Shown: positions 1 to 9,535 of the stretch, piece by piece | How positions within the stretch are numbered: the first letter of the stretch is position 1 | Layout of the letters: each line of letters begins with the position of its first letter | Assembly (NCBI RefSeq): GCF_004217615.1 | Contig: NZ_SHLD01000001.1 | Span: 5,580,001 to 5,644,000 of the forward strand | DNA: 64,000 nucleotides | DNA from: Micromonospora kangleipakensis | GTDB lineage: Bacteria > Actinomycetota > Actinomycetes > Mycobacteriales > Micromonosporaceae | Direction: 5' to 3' | Made by a program: the position numbers and the translations under genes | The notes under the pieces: generated by a model | What the model was told of the DNA's origin: nothing | Database searches by the model: none | The model's input: only the letters and a program-made list of their open reading frames with translations

Positions 1-3000
1 TGATGGTGGTGCGGTAGGCCGTCGTGGCCGAGGGCAGCAACGTCTTCGCCGTGATCGCCGCCGACGCGGTGTTGCGGAGGTTGTAGATGAATTCGCGGTC
101 CGGCGTGCTGGGGTAGCTGGCCTTCGCTCGACCCGGCAGCCACACCTGCCGGAGTCGGCCCAGGCCGTCGTACGTGAGGTCGGTGCGCAGGCCGTTAGGA
201 TCCTCGACCGTCGTGGGCAGATGCCACGCGGGCGCGTACGTCGTGGTGGTTGCCTGGGACAGCGGGTTGGTGATCTTCACCGAGGTGACCGGGCCTCCGG
301 CTGTCGGTGTGTAGTCGGACTTCGTCAGACGCCCAAGGGCGTCGTAGCTCTCCTTGACCCGGCCGGTGGTGTCGTAGTTGGCGCGGCTGGTGATGACCCA
401 GGTTGGGGTGCTGCCGGTCCAGGAGTCGATTTCCTCGACCTTGGCGACATGGCCGTATACCGGTAGGTAGGTGTTCCAGTCGTTGGTGTCCGTGTCGTAG
501 GTGGTGCGGGTGGCGGAGAGCATGTCGCCGGGCAGGGACGCGGTGGTGGCGCAGTTGACCCCGACCGTTTCGGTTTTCTTGGCCAGGTCGAGCATCCAGG
601 TGGTGGCGTTGCGGGCGTACCAGGTGCGGGTGCACCGATCATCGGTGGCGGTGGACTCGTCGCCCAGGTCGTCGACAGCGGTGGGCAGGTTGTCGCTGTT
701 GTAGGTGGTGACGGTCTTCGTCCACCGGGTCGACCCATCGGCGAGCTTGAGCCGGTTGCGGACCGCCCCGGTCCCGGTCATGTACGACTTCAGGTTGCTG
801 AAGGTGGCGGTCGGTCCCTGCTTGACCGGGGTGGTGATGGTGCCGGTGATCCAGCTGCCGCCGGCGCCGAGGAGGGTGGCTTCCTCGCGCACCATGCCGG
901 CGTAGGGCTCCTCGTCGGCGACCTTCGTGCCCTGCGAGTCGGTGATGTCGACGCTGCGGGTGCCGGATGGCTGCTTGTCGCCGTCCATGCCGCGGTAGTA
1001 GAGGTACTCGGTCGCGGACTGCACGCCGGACTCCAGTCCCTTACGCACCCTCACCTTGCCGTACCCGCGGAACTCGCCCCAGGTGCGCCTCTTCGGCTCG
1101 GTCAGCTCGGAGTCGTCGTAGTGCCAGGCGGGCTGGTCGAGATAGTCGTAGTTGGTCTGCTCGTGGGTGAACCCGCCAGTGTTGTCGTACACGTCGACCC
1201 GGTCCACCCGGTACTTGTGGAACCAGTCGAGAGTGGGCTCCTCACCCTTCGGACCGTAGTACGCCGGGTAGCACCGCTTGGCGTTGTCGTGCACCTCCGG
1301 CAGGGTGCTACGGGTGCACTCCGTCGGCGAGTAGGTCACCGACAGCTGAGCGCCGGACTCCGTAGTGATAGTCCGCACCCGGTAGCGGAACAGGTTGGAA
1401 CGGCCGTCGGCCATCCCGTCGACCCGGTTGGCCAGCGCCTCCTCGCCGGGGTCGAAGACGATTTCCGGGTAGCTCACCTCGGCCCCGCCGGCGGAGGTCA
1501 CCTTGCCGGTACGGGTGATCCCGGACAGCCACATGGGCTTGCCCTCGTTGGCACCGGACTGTAGGTAGGTGTGGCGCAGGGTCGACCACTCGACCTCGTT
1601 GTAGCTGCCCGCCGAGCCGGAATAGACCTGAGTCCGGATCCGCCACAGCCGCTTCGCGGTCCAGAACGTCGGGGCGAGCTGGTCGGTGCAGGGCGCGGCC
1701 TTGCAGTACTGATCCCACGGGGTGTCCAGCCAGGAGGCCTTCACCGGGTCCAGACCGGACCAGCAGTTGCTGACGCAGCGGTCGCCCACGTCGAACAGCA
1801 CCCGGGCAGCGGCGTACGTGCCGGCCGACGCGTCCCGCCGGCTGCCGTACTCGATCTTCGTCAACCAGCCACCACGGTCGTACGTGGTGCGCTTGTCCGG
1901 ATTCCCCTCCCGCCCGTAGGCGCCCTCCTCCTTCTCGTAGAAGTACGTCATCGTGTTGCCCCGCGGGTCCACGACGTAGTCGAGGTTCCAGCGCCACGCC
2001 TGCGTGGTTCGCGACGCCGCGTAGTCCCCCGCGACGTAGCCCGGCTCATCCGGGTGGTTGCCGTAAACCGGCGCGGTCCAGACCGAGTTGGTCGCGGAGC
2101 CGGCCGACGCGCCACCGACGCCGTGGTTACGGCCGAAAATGTACTGGGTGCCGTCGGGCTTGGTAAACTTCCAGTACTCGTTGTCGTTGTCGCCGTTGGC
2201 GAACGAGGCATCCTTCAGCAGCTCGATCTTCGAGCCGTCGTCGGCCTCGCCCTTCCACAGGTTGCCGGTGGACTTCACCAGCTCCATGGCCTGCCCGTTG
2301 AGCGAGATCGTCGCGTTGCCCTCGGGCCGGTACCAGCACTGGTCACCGCTGTTAACAAGCTTGTTGTTCGGGTCGCCACCCCGGATTGCGTCTTTGTCGT
2401 CGGCGCACGACTTGAACGTGCGCTCCACGAATCCGGGCCATAGACTCCAGCCATCGCCGATCCAGGACCCCTGGGTGTTCGTGCCGGCGGTCAGGCCGTC
2501 CACCGCACCAGAGGAGTAGCCGAGCGCCATCGACGGCTCGGGGCCCCCCATCGCCGGCGGCTTGTTCACCGGGTACGACCAGGAGAAGGCGCCGGTCTGT
2601 TGGGAGACCTGCCAGGTGCCCGCTGCGGAGAGGCTGGTCGCGGTGTAGTCGCCGTTGTCGCCGGACGGACTAGCCGTCACCGCGAAGGTCGTCGCCACGC
2701 CACTGGCCGAGACCGGCATGGTCGCCGACACCCTGCCGGACCGGGTGTCGTTCCGCCCCGGCAGCGGCTTGCCGTCCGGCAGGGAAACCACCCGCAGCCG
2801 CGACCCCCAATCGCCCCCGTAAGCGGCCGCGAAGCCGGTGTAGTCCACCTCGACCCGCACGCTGCCGGCAGCACGGTCGCCGTCAGCCCGGCTCACCTTG
2901 CCGACGAGGCCGGCAACGCCCGCCCGCGCGGCGGCTGCCCGGTCTCCGACCTCCACAGTGACCTTCTCGACCGGCGCGGCGGCCGACCGTCGCTCGTCCG

Positions 3001-3388
3001 ACTCGCCCGCCGGGGCGACCCAGATCGGCAGCACGCCGGCCCGTGCCCCGCCGCCGCCCGACCGCGCGGCGGTGAGTGGGATCGCCGAGAGGTCGACCTC
3101 GGCCTTGGCAGCGGGCGGCCAGGTGACCCGGCCCGGGCCGCGGGCCTCGCGCCCGGCGGCCGTCCAGGCCGCCCGTGTCTTGTGCTTCAGGGGCGCAACC
3201 GCCACCCCGGTGACGTCCTTACCCTTCGGTGCCTTCCAGTTGGGTCGAGCCACGGCCGAGGCTGGGAGTTGGCCCAACGCGCCGACGGCTACGACAGCCG
3301 CCACCACGCTGGAGATACGCCGGCTGACCCGGCTGACCGAAGCGAGGAAACGGCCGGAACTCGGGCGTGCGACATCGACGGAACCCAC
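1..3388 (-). CDS. RHS/YD-repeat secreted protein, C-terminus beyond the left edge
   Basis: The minus-strand frame is open from a GTG at 3388 to the left edge, giving about 1,129 residues with the end missing. The start is set by AAGGAG six bases upstream. A basic N-terminus and hydrophobic stretch ending in an A-x-A-like cleavage site indicate Sec export. The first 300 residues are beta-rich; the rest has the YD/RHS repeat signature, for example 'YDYLDQPAWHYDD', 'YDTTGRVKESYDALGRL' and 'DLTYDGLGRLRQVWLPG', which in this family forms a beta-cage shell. In actinomycetes such proteins often carry a variable C-terminal toxin or enzyme domain, but that part is outside the window. It lies 48 bp downstream of the LamG/DNRLRE gene and is probably co-transcribed with it. 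Family is secure; a toxin role is inference. Confidence 0.9.
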   Translation of the reverse strand, partial: MGSVDVARPSSGRFLASVSRVSRRISSVVAAVVAVGALGQLPASAVARPNWKAPKGKDVTGVAVAPLKHKTRAAWTAAGREARGPGRVTWPPAAKAEVDLSAIPLTAARSGGGGARAGVLPIWVAPAGESDERRSAAAPVEKVTVEVGDRAAAARAGVAGLVGKVSRADGDRAAGSVRVEVDYTGFAAAYGGDWGSRLRVVSLPDGKPLPGRNDTRSGRVSATMPVSASGVATTFAVTASPSGDNGDYTATSLSAAGTWQVSQQTGAFSWSYPVNKPPAMGGPEPSMALGYSSGAVDGLTAGTNTQGSWIGDGWSLWPGFVERTFKSCADDKDAIRGGDPNNKLVNSGDQCWYRPEGNATISLNGQAMELVKSTGNLWKGEADDGSKIELLKDASFANGDNDNEYWKFTKPDGTQYIFGRNHGVGGASAGSATNSVWTAPVYGNHPDEPGYVAGDYAASRTTQAWRWNLDYVVDPRGNTMTYFYEKEEGAYGREGNPDKRTTYDRGGWLTKIEYGSRRDASAGTYAAARVLFDVGDRCVSNCWSGLDPVKASWLDTPWDQYCKAAPCTDQLAPTFWTAKRLWRIRTQVYSGSAGSYNEVEWSTLRHTYLQSGANEGKPMWLSGITRTGKVTSAGGAEVSYPEIVFDPGEEALANRVDGMADGRSNLFRYRVRTITTESGAQLSVTYSPTECTRSTLPEVHDNAKRCYPAYYGPKGEEPTLDWFHKYRVDRVDVYDNTGGFTHEQTNYDYLDQPAWHYDDSELTEPKRRTWGEFRGYGKVRVRKGLESGVQSATEYLYYRGMDGDKQPSGTRSVDITDSQGTKVADEEPYAGMVREEATLLGAGGSWITGTITTPVKQGPTATFSNLKSYMTGTGAVRNRLKLADGSTRWTKTVTTYNSDNLPTAVDDLGDESTATDDRCTRTWYARNATTWMLDLAKKTETVGVNCATTASLPGDMLSATRTTYDTDTNDWNTYLPVYGHVAKVEEIDSWTGSTPTWVITSRANYDTTGRVKESYDALGRLTKSDYTPTAGGPVTSVKITNPLSQATTTTYAPAWHLPTTVEDPNGLRTDLTYDGLGRLRQVWLPGRAKASYPSTPDREFIYNLRNTASAAITAKTLLPSATTAYRTTI

Positions 3389-3436
3389 GGTTCTCCTTCG
3401 CGGGTAGGAGGGACGGCTGGTAGGCGGAAGAGGTCG

Positions 3437-6400
3437 TCAGGCGATGGCGTGCTGGACGATCTCGGACTCGGTCCAGACGTACTGGCTGGCGTAGACGTGG
3501 TCCAGGTCGCCGGTCCAGTACTCGGCCGGCGCGAAGCCCGTCCAGCCCCGGCCCATCGCGAACGAACCCGTCGCGGACCAGCCGCTGCCGGTGATCGGCG
3601 CGGTCGCGAGGGTTCCCCCGAAGTCGGGAGTGCCGTTCACGTAGAGCCGCAGCTGACCGAGTATCTTGTCGTAGACCCCGACCAGGCTCACCCAGTCCTC
3701 GTCCACCACGTAGTCGGTGGTGCAGGCCATGTCCGCACTCGTCGACGATTCGTTTTGGGTGGCCGAGAAGCACCAGGCCGGGTCGGGGACGCCATCGGCG
3801 TTGAGATCCCGGTCTTCGCGGTAGCCGAGGCGGAACATCGAAACGTACGGCCCGTCCTGCGACACGGCCGTGCGCACCGCGCCACCGGCACCGGACTTAC
3901 GCACCCAGGCCGCCACCGTGAACCCGGCCGGATTGGCCGTGTCGAGCACGGCCGAGGTCGTGGTCGCGCTACCGGTCCCGTCCAGAGCCAGTGCCGCTGG
4001 GCCGACCCGACCCGGAGTCGTCCAGCCAGCCCCGGGGGCGGCACTCAGCGTCGCCGGGCGGGTGCTCGGCACGGACGCGGCGGTGGTCCCGGCGTTCTCG
4101 TCCAGCGTCCAGTTCCACGATCCGGTGCTCGGGGTGACGAGGAACTGGTACACCCGCGGATCCGAGGTGGCGCCCGCAGCGTTGCGGGACTGGACCGTGA
4201 GCACGTTAACCCCGTCCTGGTTGGGCGTGATGCTCCGGGTGAGACCACCCTCCTCCACCACGGACAGGTCGTCGTAGTAGACCGGCTTGTTACCGCTCGC
4301 GCCGGAAATCCGCTCCACGCCGTTGTAGAGGCGGATGCCAGCGGCTGTCGTACCGGCCGGCAGGGTCACCGTGACGGAGAGGTTGGTCCAGGTCATGGCC
4401 TGGGTCAGCTTGCTCGACCGCACGTAGTGCACGCCCTCGTCGTCCTCGTAGCGGACGACGATCCGGAGGCTGTTGGTCGACTGGGTCGCCTGCAGAGTGG
4501 TGATCGGTGCGTAGATCCAGCCCGAGACGGTGTACCGACGGCCGGCCTTCATGCCCACCTGGAGTTCCGTGTCGGTGCCGAAGCTAGCGTAGCTGTCGGT
4601 GGTCCCGAAAGCGTATGGGTGGTCGATCTTCAGCGAGTACGGCCCGGTGTGAGCGTACGTGTACTGCGAGAGGATCGCCATGCTGGACGCGGTGAAGCCC
4701 GAGAGGTCCGCGACGGTCTGCTGGCTGCTGCTCAGCTTCTGGGTCGAGGAGAGCGTGCCGGCGGAGACCGTGACGGCGTTGCCGCCGTTGAGGGAGTACA
4801 CGTACTGGCTGATCTCGGTGGCGCCGTTGGGGCCGAAGACGAAGTTGCCCGCCTGGCCCGGCCCGCCGCTCCACGTCCCGGTCGCCTTCTCCGGGTAGGA
4901 CGTGCTCGAGACGGTGGGCAGCGACGGATCGGTCGTGTCGATGGTGAAGGTGAACCAGCCCGAGTAGCCGCCGCAGACGTACGAGTCACACGCCCTGGCC
5001 CGCCAGTTGTACACCCCGTCCGGCAGCCTGGTCCCGGACAGCGGCACGATCCGCCAAGGCCTGGCGGTGCCGGAGCTCACGCCGGTGACCGCTGTGCCGG
5101 ACTTGGCTTTCAGGGTGGTCTTCGCATTGTCGTAGACCTCGTACTCGGTGCGCAGCGTCCCACCGTCGGGGTCGGACACCTTCGCCGAAATGGTCGGCGT
5201 GCCCGAGCGGACGATCGCCGGCGAGCTGCAAGCCGTGTAGCACGAGTCGATGGTCTGGGTGGTCGGCGCGTTGGGGGTGCGGTTGTAGACGAGCGTCACG
5301 TACGGCCGCCCGGAGGACGCCTCGGAGGACCGGAACCGCTTCCACCCGTTGTGGTTGCTCTCGCTGTCGGCACGCAGGCCCACCGCCGCGGAGGAGGCGC
5401 CGGCGCTGAACGCGGCCTGGAAGGTCTTCTTCACCGACACGGAGACCCAACCGTCGGCGCAGCCGCCGTAGCCCTTCGTCCCGGTCGAGGAGCCGTCCTG
5501 CTCGACCCAGCTCGGCTGGCTCGTCCACCGGGTCGCCGTGCTGACCGACGAGGTCCGCCACGACTCCCACGCCGCCGCGGTGCAAGACCACGAGTGGTAG
5601 TTCCACAGGAAAAGCTCAGCGGAGACAACGGTGGCGCCGTTGTAGCCGCTCAGGCCGCTGAAACTCAGGAACGAACGGGCGGTGCAGCCGGAACCACAAC
5701 CCTCACTGGCGTCATCGTTCCAGCCGAGCTTCAGGTCCTCGTCCCCCGACTGGTCCGACGAGTAGGTGTCCTGCACGAAGGCGTCGAACGACGGGTTCAG
5801 GTTGATCGACGGGTCGATGGTGATCGGGTACTTCACGGCGGGATCGGCGAGGAGCGCCGGATCCGGGGTGAGCACCAGATCGGCGGCGTCGCCGTCACCC
5901 TGGACGGCCACCCCCACCGGCGCCCGCCGCGCGTGCTCGCCCGTCCGGGGCGAGACTGAGGCGTCCCACATCTCCGCCGGCGACACCACAACCTTGGCGC
6001 CCGACGCAGCCGCGTAACGCAGCACGCTCCCCGGCGCGGCCGCCGTCCGCGCCAAACCGCCCGTACGCCACGGCATCGCCACCTTCGCCAAGCCGGCGGC
6101 CGCCTGCGGCGTCTTCACCGTCAGGAAATACCGGAACCCCGCCGGCAGAACCTCCACGACGAGGTCCACGTCCGGACGCACCTCCGGGTAGGTCGCGCGG
6201 TTGCCGGACAGCACCGGCGCAGGCAGCGCCCCACGCCACCCCAGGGCCACCGAGTCGCCGCCCCGTCCGAGTGACACCAGGGAATCCGAGCCGGCGGAAC
6301 GGGCACCGGCGAGGACGACGCCACGCGCGTGCACCCGCGGCGCCACCGACCCGCCGGGCTTCCGCTCCAGGTTCAGGTCGATCTCACGCCAGGCGCCGCT

Positions 6401-6733
6401 GTCCTCCTTCACCCGCTCCGGAGCCAGGGACACCTCCGACTTGAACGTGCCATCAGGCTGCGCCCACGTGCGGGACGACTCCGTGGTCCGGCCAGCGACC
6501 AGGACGGGCCTGCGGGTGCGGTAGGCCAACGCCGCGGCGGAAGCCTCCTCCGCGGCCTGAGAGGCTGCCACCGCGGACGCGGCACCGGAGACGGGCTTCG
6601 AGGTCACCGACGCGCCGACCGCCTGCGACGGCGCCATCGTCACCACCAACAGGGCCGCCAACGCGCCGACCGCCCCACGCCATCTTGCCCGCCTGGCCCG
6701 CAAAAGACGCGCAGCGTCAAACCCACCAGTCAC
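3437..6733 (-). CDS. Secreted DNRLRE/LamG-domain protein, partner of the RHS gene
   Basis: A 1,098-residue protein starting at GTG 6733 with a signal peptide (basic N-terminus, hydrophobic core, cut near residue 40). The order seen is: N-terminal beta domain (about 60-290), a DNRLRE-type domain (about 300-480) with conserved aromatic and Cys residues, an Ig-like segment (about 490-610), a carbohydrate-binding-like beta sandwich (about 640-790) and a C-terminal LamG/concanavalin-like jelly roll (about 860-1,098). DNRLRE plus LamG proteins encoded directly before RHS-repeat proteins are a recurring actinobacterial pairing; they are presumed to be cell-wall or surface associated and to present or anchor the RHS partner. 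No sortase motif is visible at the C-terminus, which ends in 'ESEIVQHAIA'. The ribosome site is weak (a G-rich run 4-10 bases before the GTG). Functional coupling to the RHS gene is inferred from order and the short gap. Confidence 0.85.
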   Translation of the reverse strand: MTGGFDAARLLRARRARWRGAVGALAALLVVTMAPSQAVGASVTSKPVSGAASAVAASQAAEEASAAALAYRTRRPVLVAGRTTESSRTWAQPDGTFKSEVSLAPERVKEDSGAWREIDLNLERKPGGSVAPRVHARGVVLAGARSAGSDSLVSLGRGGDSVALGWRGALPAPVLSGNRATYPEVRPDVDLVVEVLPAGFRYFLTVKTPQAAAGLAKVAMPWRTGGLARTAAAPGSVLRYAAASGAKVVVSPAEMWDASVSPRTGEHARRAPVGVAVQGDGDAADLVLTPDPALLADPAVKYPITIDPSINLNPSFDAFVQDTYSSDQSGDEDLKLGWNDDASEGCGSGCTARSFLSFSGLSGYNGATVVSAELFLWNYHSWSCTAAAWESWRTSSVSTATRWTSQPSWVEQDGSSTGTKGYGGCADGWVSVSVKKTFQAAFSAGASSAAVGLRADSESNHNGWKRFRSSEASSGRPYVTLVYNRTPNAPTTQTIDSCYTACSSPAIVRSGTPTISAKVSDPDGGTLRTEYEVYDNAKTTLKAKSGTAVTGVSSGTARPWRIVPLSGTRLPDGVYNWRARACDSYVCGGYSGWFTFTIDTTDPSLPTVSSTSYPEKATGTWSGGPGQAGNFVFGPNGATEISQYVYSLNGGNAVTVSAGTLSSTQKLSSSQQTVADLSGFTASSMAILSQYTYAHTGPYSLKIDHPYAFGTTDSYASFGTDTELQVGMKAGRRYTVSGWIYAPITTLQATQSTNSLRIVVRYEDDEGVHYVRSSKLTQAMTWTNLSVTVTLPAGTTAAGIRLYNGVERISGASGNKPVYYDDLSVVEEGGLTRSITPNQDGVNVLTVQSRNAAGATSDPRVYQFLVTPSTGSWNWTLDENAGTTAASVPSTRPATLSAAPGAGWTTPGRVGPAALALDGTGSATTTSAVLDTANPAGFTVAAWVRKSGAGGAVRTAVSQDGPYVSMFRLGYREDRDLNADGVPDPAWCFSATQNESSTSADMACTTDYVVDEDWVSLVGVYDKILGQLRLYVNGTPDFGGTLATAPITGSGWSATGSFAMGRGWTGFAPAEYWTGDLDHVYASQYVWTESEIVQHAIA

Positions 6734-7435
6734 GACCGCCCCCGTAACTCATCGAAATGGATGAGCGCACGGTACGAACGTTGATCATCGGTGTCAATGA
6801 CCACTACAACTTGCTACGACAGAACGGGACTAGAGCCGCACGACGGGCAACCACGTGACCCAGCGTGGCGAAGACTCGAAGACCCCCACCGGCCGGACAG
6901 CACCTGACCCAGTCAAGCACAGAGCACTTCTGACTCCATCGGAGCCGCCGAAAAGGTCAGCGCACAGCATGCCCTGGTCAACGCACAGGGGTGGGAGTTC
7001 CAGGAGGTGGGACAGCGGCCAGGGCTGGACGGCGAGGCGCAGCGATAAGCGCCGACCAAGTCGTTCGAACGCTGACCCGCCGAGACGGTTGGCATTGCCG
7101 GTTGCGCGGTCGGCCCTCGTAGCGCCCGCGGCTTTGACCACTTTGGTCTTCCCGAAGAGGTCAGCGCGCGGAATGCGCTGGTCACGGCATTGCAGGTGGG
7201 ATCCGAGACTCAGCTCGCGGGATGCCTTACGACGTCAGCCCGGCATATTCCAGTGCCATACGCCGATACAGCAGCGCCGTTCTAGACGGGAGCCACGGGA
7301 CTCGATCGACAGTCAGCACCGACCAAGCGGGGAGCAGCCGAGGCTGAGCACTACGACCTTCACTGGGAGGTCAAGCACGCCAGATAGCCACATCGTTGCT
7401 GCTCAGCGCCCTGCCCAAGGCGGCCGCCGTTGAGC
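6734..7435. other. Non-coding region upstream of the LamG/RHS operon, with block-A repeats
   Basis: No ORF here looks like a gene. The stretch contains the promoter region of the LamG/RHS operon on its left. It also holds two diverged copies of a short repeat (about 6944-7010 and 7150-7225) that reappears near 9545 and 14050: a CCGAAGAGGTCA-like core followed by G-C-rich sequence with CTGGTCA and GGTGGGA motifs. These are treated as the proximal part of the long repeat described at 7436. Confidence 0.5.
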
Positions 7436-7687
7436 GCTTCGCTAGCGTGACCACTTCGGAGGTGTGCTCCCAATCTGCTCCCAGCGCAAGGCCCAACCCA
7501 CATGCCAGGTCGTTACGGGCCCGACCTGCGCAGACTCCCCCATCAGGTGGGATAGAGCGCCGTTGAAGTCCGTTCAGCGCCGTTGAGCACTGCCGTGTGA
7601 AGCAGGACGCTGCACCGGCTCTGACCTGCGGAAACGCAAGACCGCAGGTCGGGGCCTATGCCATTGGGCGTCGTTCGGTGCCGTTTA
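7436..7687. repeat. Long intergenic repeat copy I, left part, with 10-bp-periodic arrays
   Basis: Aligns by eye with copies at 9536-10142 and 14047-14665. In order it shows a GTGACCACTTCGG motif (7446), GCTCCC direct repeats (7469-7490), three or four 10-bp units ending in CCGTT (7555-7594), a GTGTGAAGCAGG core (7590), a hairpin of GACCTGCGG with CCGCAGGTC (7621-7648), then a second 10-bp array that is cut at 7687 by an IS5-family insertion and resumes at 8585. Layout resembles an integrase attachment region with arm sites, but no integrase is adjacent. Confidence 0.6.
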
Positions 7688-8584
7688 GAGTTCCTAACAG
7701 AAGTGATCTATGCCTCTTCCGTCCTTTGTGGATAGTGGTCTACGATGTCTGGCCGTGAGGCGTGGTGAGCAGCCGCCGTGGATCGTGCCGGACGGGTTGT
7801 GGCAGCGCATTGAGCCGTTGCTGCCCAAGCCTGTGCTCCGCGATCCCCGGCGTCCGGGACGGAAACGGATCCCGGATCGGCAGGTGTTGTCCGGGATCCT
7901 GTTCGTGCTGCACACCGGCATCCAGTGGGAGTTCCTGCCCCAGGAGCTCGGGTTCGGGTCCGGGATGACCTGCTGGCGGCGGCTCGAGGAGTGGAACCGG
8001 GCCGGGGTGTGGCAGCAGCTGCACGAACTACTGCTCGCCGAGCTGCAAGCCGCGGGAAAGCTGGACTGGTCCCGGGCGGTCATCGACTCCTCCCACGTCC
8101 GTGCGGCCAGACGCGGCCCAAAAGCGGACCGAGCCCGGTCGACCGCGCCCGAGCGGGCTCGAAGCACCACGTCCTGACCGAGGGCGCCGGCATCCCCCTG
8201 TGCGCGTCGCTGACCGGCGGCAACCGCAACGACGTCACCCAACTGCTGCCGTTGATCGACAAGGTCCCAACGGTCCGCGGCCGGCGAGGCCGGCCCCGCC
8301 GGCGCCCCGACGAACTGTTCGCCGACCGGGCCCACGACCACGACAAGTACCGCAAAGCCGTACGGGCCAAGGGTATGCGCCCGCGGATCGCTCGCCGCGG
8401 CACACCACACGGCTCCGGGCTGGGCGTCTACCGGTGGGTGATCGAGCGAACGATCGCCTGATACCACGGCATGAAACGGCTCCGCATCCGGTGGGAACGC
8501 CGCGACGACATCCACGAAGCCTTCCTCAGCCTCGCGACCTGCATCATCACCTACCGACACGTCGTACGACTTTGTTAGGACCTC
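7688..8584 (+). mobile_element. Degenerate IS5-family insertion sequence (897 bp)
   Basis: Ends are imperfect inverted repeats: GAGTTCCTAACA at the left and GAGGTCCTAACA read inward from the right. A three-base target duplication TTA flanks it (7685-7687 and 8585-8587), as expected for the IS427 group of the IS5 family. Removing the element and one TTA restores a continuous 10-bp repeat array matching the sister repeats. The single transposase gene inside is disrupted. Confidence 0.88.
7710..8578 (+). pseudogene. IS5-family transposase, frameshifted and with an internal stop
   Basis: The first part (7710 to about 8125) encodes the N-terminal domain of an IS427-group transposase up to 'VIDSSHVRA', which holds the first catalytic Asp. 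The homologous continuation ('GPSPVDRARAGSKHH', 'LTGGNRNDV', 'RRGTPHGSGLGVYRWVIER') is in the other frame after GGCCCAAAAGC at 8116-8126. That run could be a -1 slippery site, since several members of this group use frameshifting, or a one-base deletion. A TGA at 8462-8464 stands where the family has Trp ('ERTxAW'), after which the normal C-terminus ('MKRLRIRWERRDDIHE') continues to a TAG at 8576. The stop makes this copy inactive whatever the shift is. Confidence 0.88.
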
Positions 8585-8655
8585 TTAGTGCAGTTCAGCG
8601 CCGTTCAGTGCACCCGACTGCTCCCAAGGCGCTCCCCCGATCCTGGCCGTCCGCG
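8585..8655. repeat. Long intergenic repeat copy I, right part
   Basis: After the IS the 10-bp array continues (units ending in CAGTT, CCGTT) and is followed by GCTCCC direct repeats and CCCCCGATC, exactly as in the copies near 10120, 14640 and 21880. Confidence 0.6.
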
Positions 8656-8699
8656 CGAGCCATCCCAAGGTCGCTTCACGAGTTGATCAACATTTCATA

Positions 8700-9416
8700 C
8701 TATCCCTTGGCCCCTGGTACGGGTACGAGTAGGGCATGGTCGTCGACGTGGCGGTACCCGAGCCGTTCGTAGAGGGCCCGTGAACCTGGGGTGCAGTGCA
8801 GCCAGACCAGGTCGGAGTATCTGGCGGCGAGTTCACCTGCAGCGATGGTCAGCGCGGTGCCGAGTCCCTTGCGCTGCCAGGCGGGAAGCACGGTGATGGC
8901 TCCCAGGTACGCGGTGTCGGCCATGAGCCTCACCCGCGCGCAGCCGACTGGTTTGCCGCCGACCCGTGCTACCAGGTGATGCATCCGTTCGGAGGCAAGG
9001 TGGGCGTCGGTGACCAGGGGCGCCAGTGCGGCTCCATAGGGGACGAGGAACTCGTCGCGGTCACGGGCCGGTCCGATGTCGGCCACCGATCGCGGGCGCG
9101 ATCGAGGCGGACCTTGCAGGGCTAGTACGGGTATCAGATCCCACCGCTGAAAGCCGGCGACCTGGTGCTCGTCCTCGGCCCGAACCATCAGCGTCCATCG
9201 CGGTGATCTGGCCCGCAGCCAGGCGGCCACCTGAGTCACCTGGTCGGCGGTGGGCGGACCGGGCAACGCGAGAACCCGCCCGGTGGTGGCCCACGGGTAG
9301 GGCAACGCGATGTGCTGACACGGCACGCCGGACACGACAGCCCAGTCGCCGCTGGCCGGGGTGAGATCGGCGGTGTCCGCGTGGGCGGTCGAGATCCGCA
9401 CAGCAGCGTCACCCAT
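8700..9416 (-). CDS. GNAT-family N-acetyltransferase
   Basis: A 238-residue protein. The C-terminal half has the GNAT core: a beta4 strand 'AYLGAITVLPAW', the acetyl-CoA pyrophosphate loop 'QRKGLG' (about residue 187) and a final 'GSRALYERLGYRHV' typical of the fold, so it should transfer an acetyl group from acetyl-CoA to an unknown amine. The N-terminal half (about 110 residues) is a diverged, possibly degenerate second GNAT-like domain, as in tandem-GNAT proteins. It starts at ATG 9416 ('MGDAAVRIS'); no strong ribosome site is visible. It stands alone between two repeat copies. Substrate cannot be deduced from the sequence. Confidence 0.85.
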   Translation of the reverse strand: MGDAAVRISTAHADTADLTPASGDWAVVSGVPCQHIALPYPWATTGRVLALPGPPTADQVTQVAAWLRARSPRWTLMVRAEDEHQVAGFQRWDLIPVLALQGPPRSRPRSVADIGPARDRDEFLVPYGAALAPLVTDAHLASERMHHLVARVGGKPVGCARVRLMADTAYLGAITVLPAWQRKGLGTALTIAAGELAARYSDLVWLHCTPGSRALYERLGYRHVDDHALLVPVPGAKG

Positions 9417-9535
9417 CCGAACACCACACCTCGACTCACATCCCCTTGTCTACCCATTTCGCCAGTCCACGACGATGCTCGGGGCCCACCTGCCGTGGGA
9501 TGTCGCCCGGCTTACGAGCGACAGCTACGAGTGTT

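Noticed and set aside
2600..5959. Long plus-strand open frame (over 1,100 codons)
   Set aside because: It is antisense to the LamG and RHS genes; its translation is Arg/Pro/Gly/Val-rich with no domain, the usual mirror frame of a high-GC gene.
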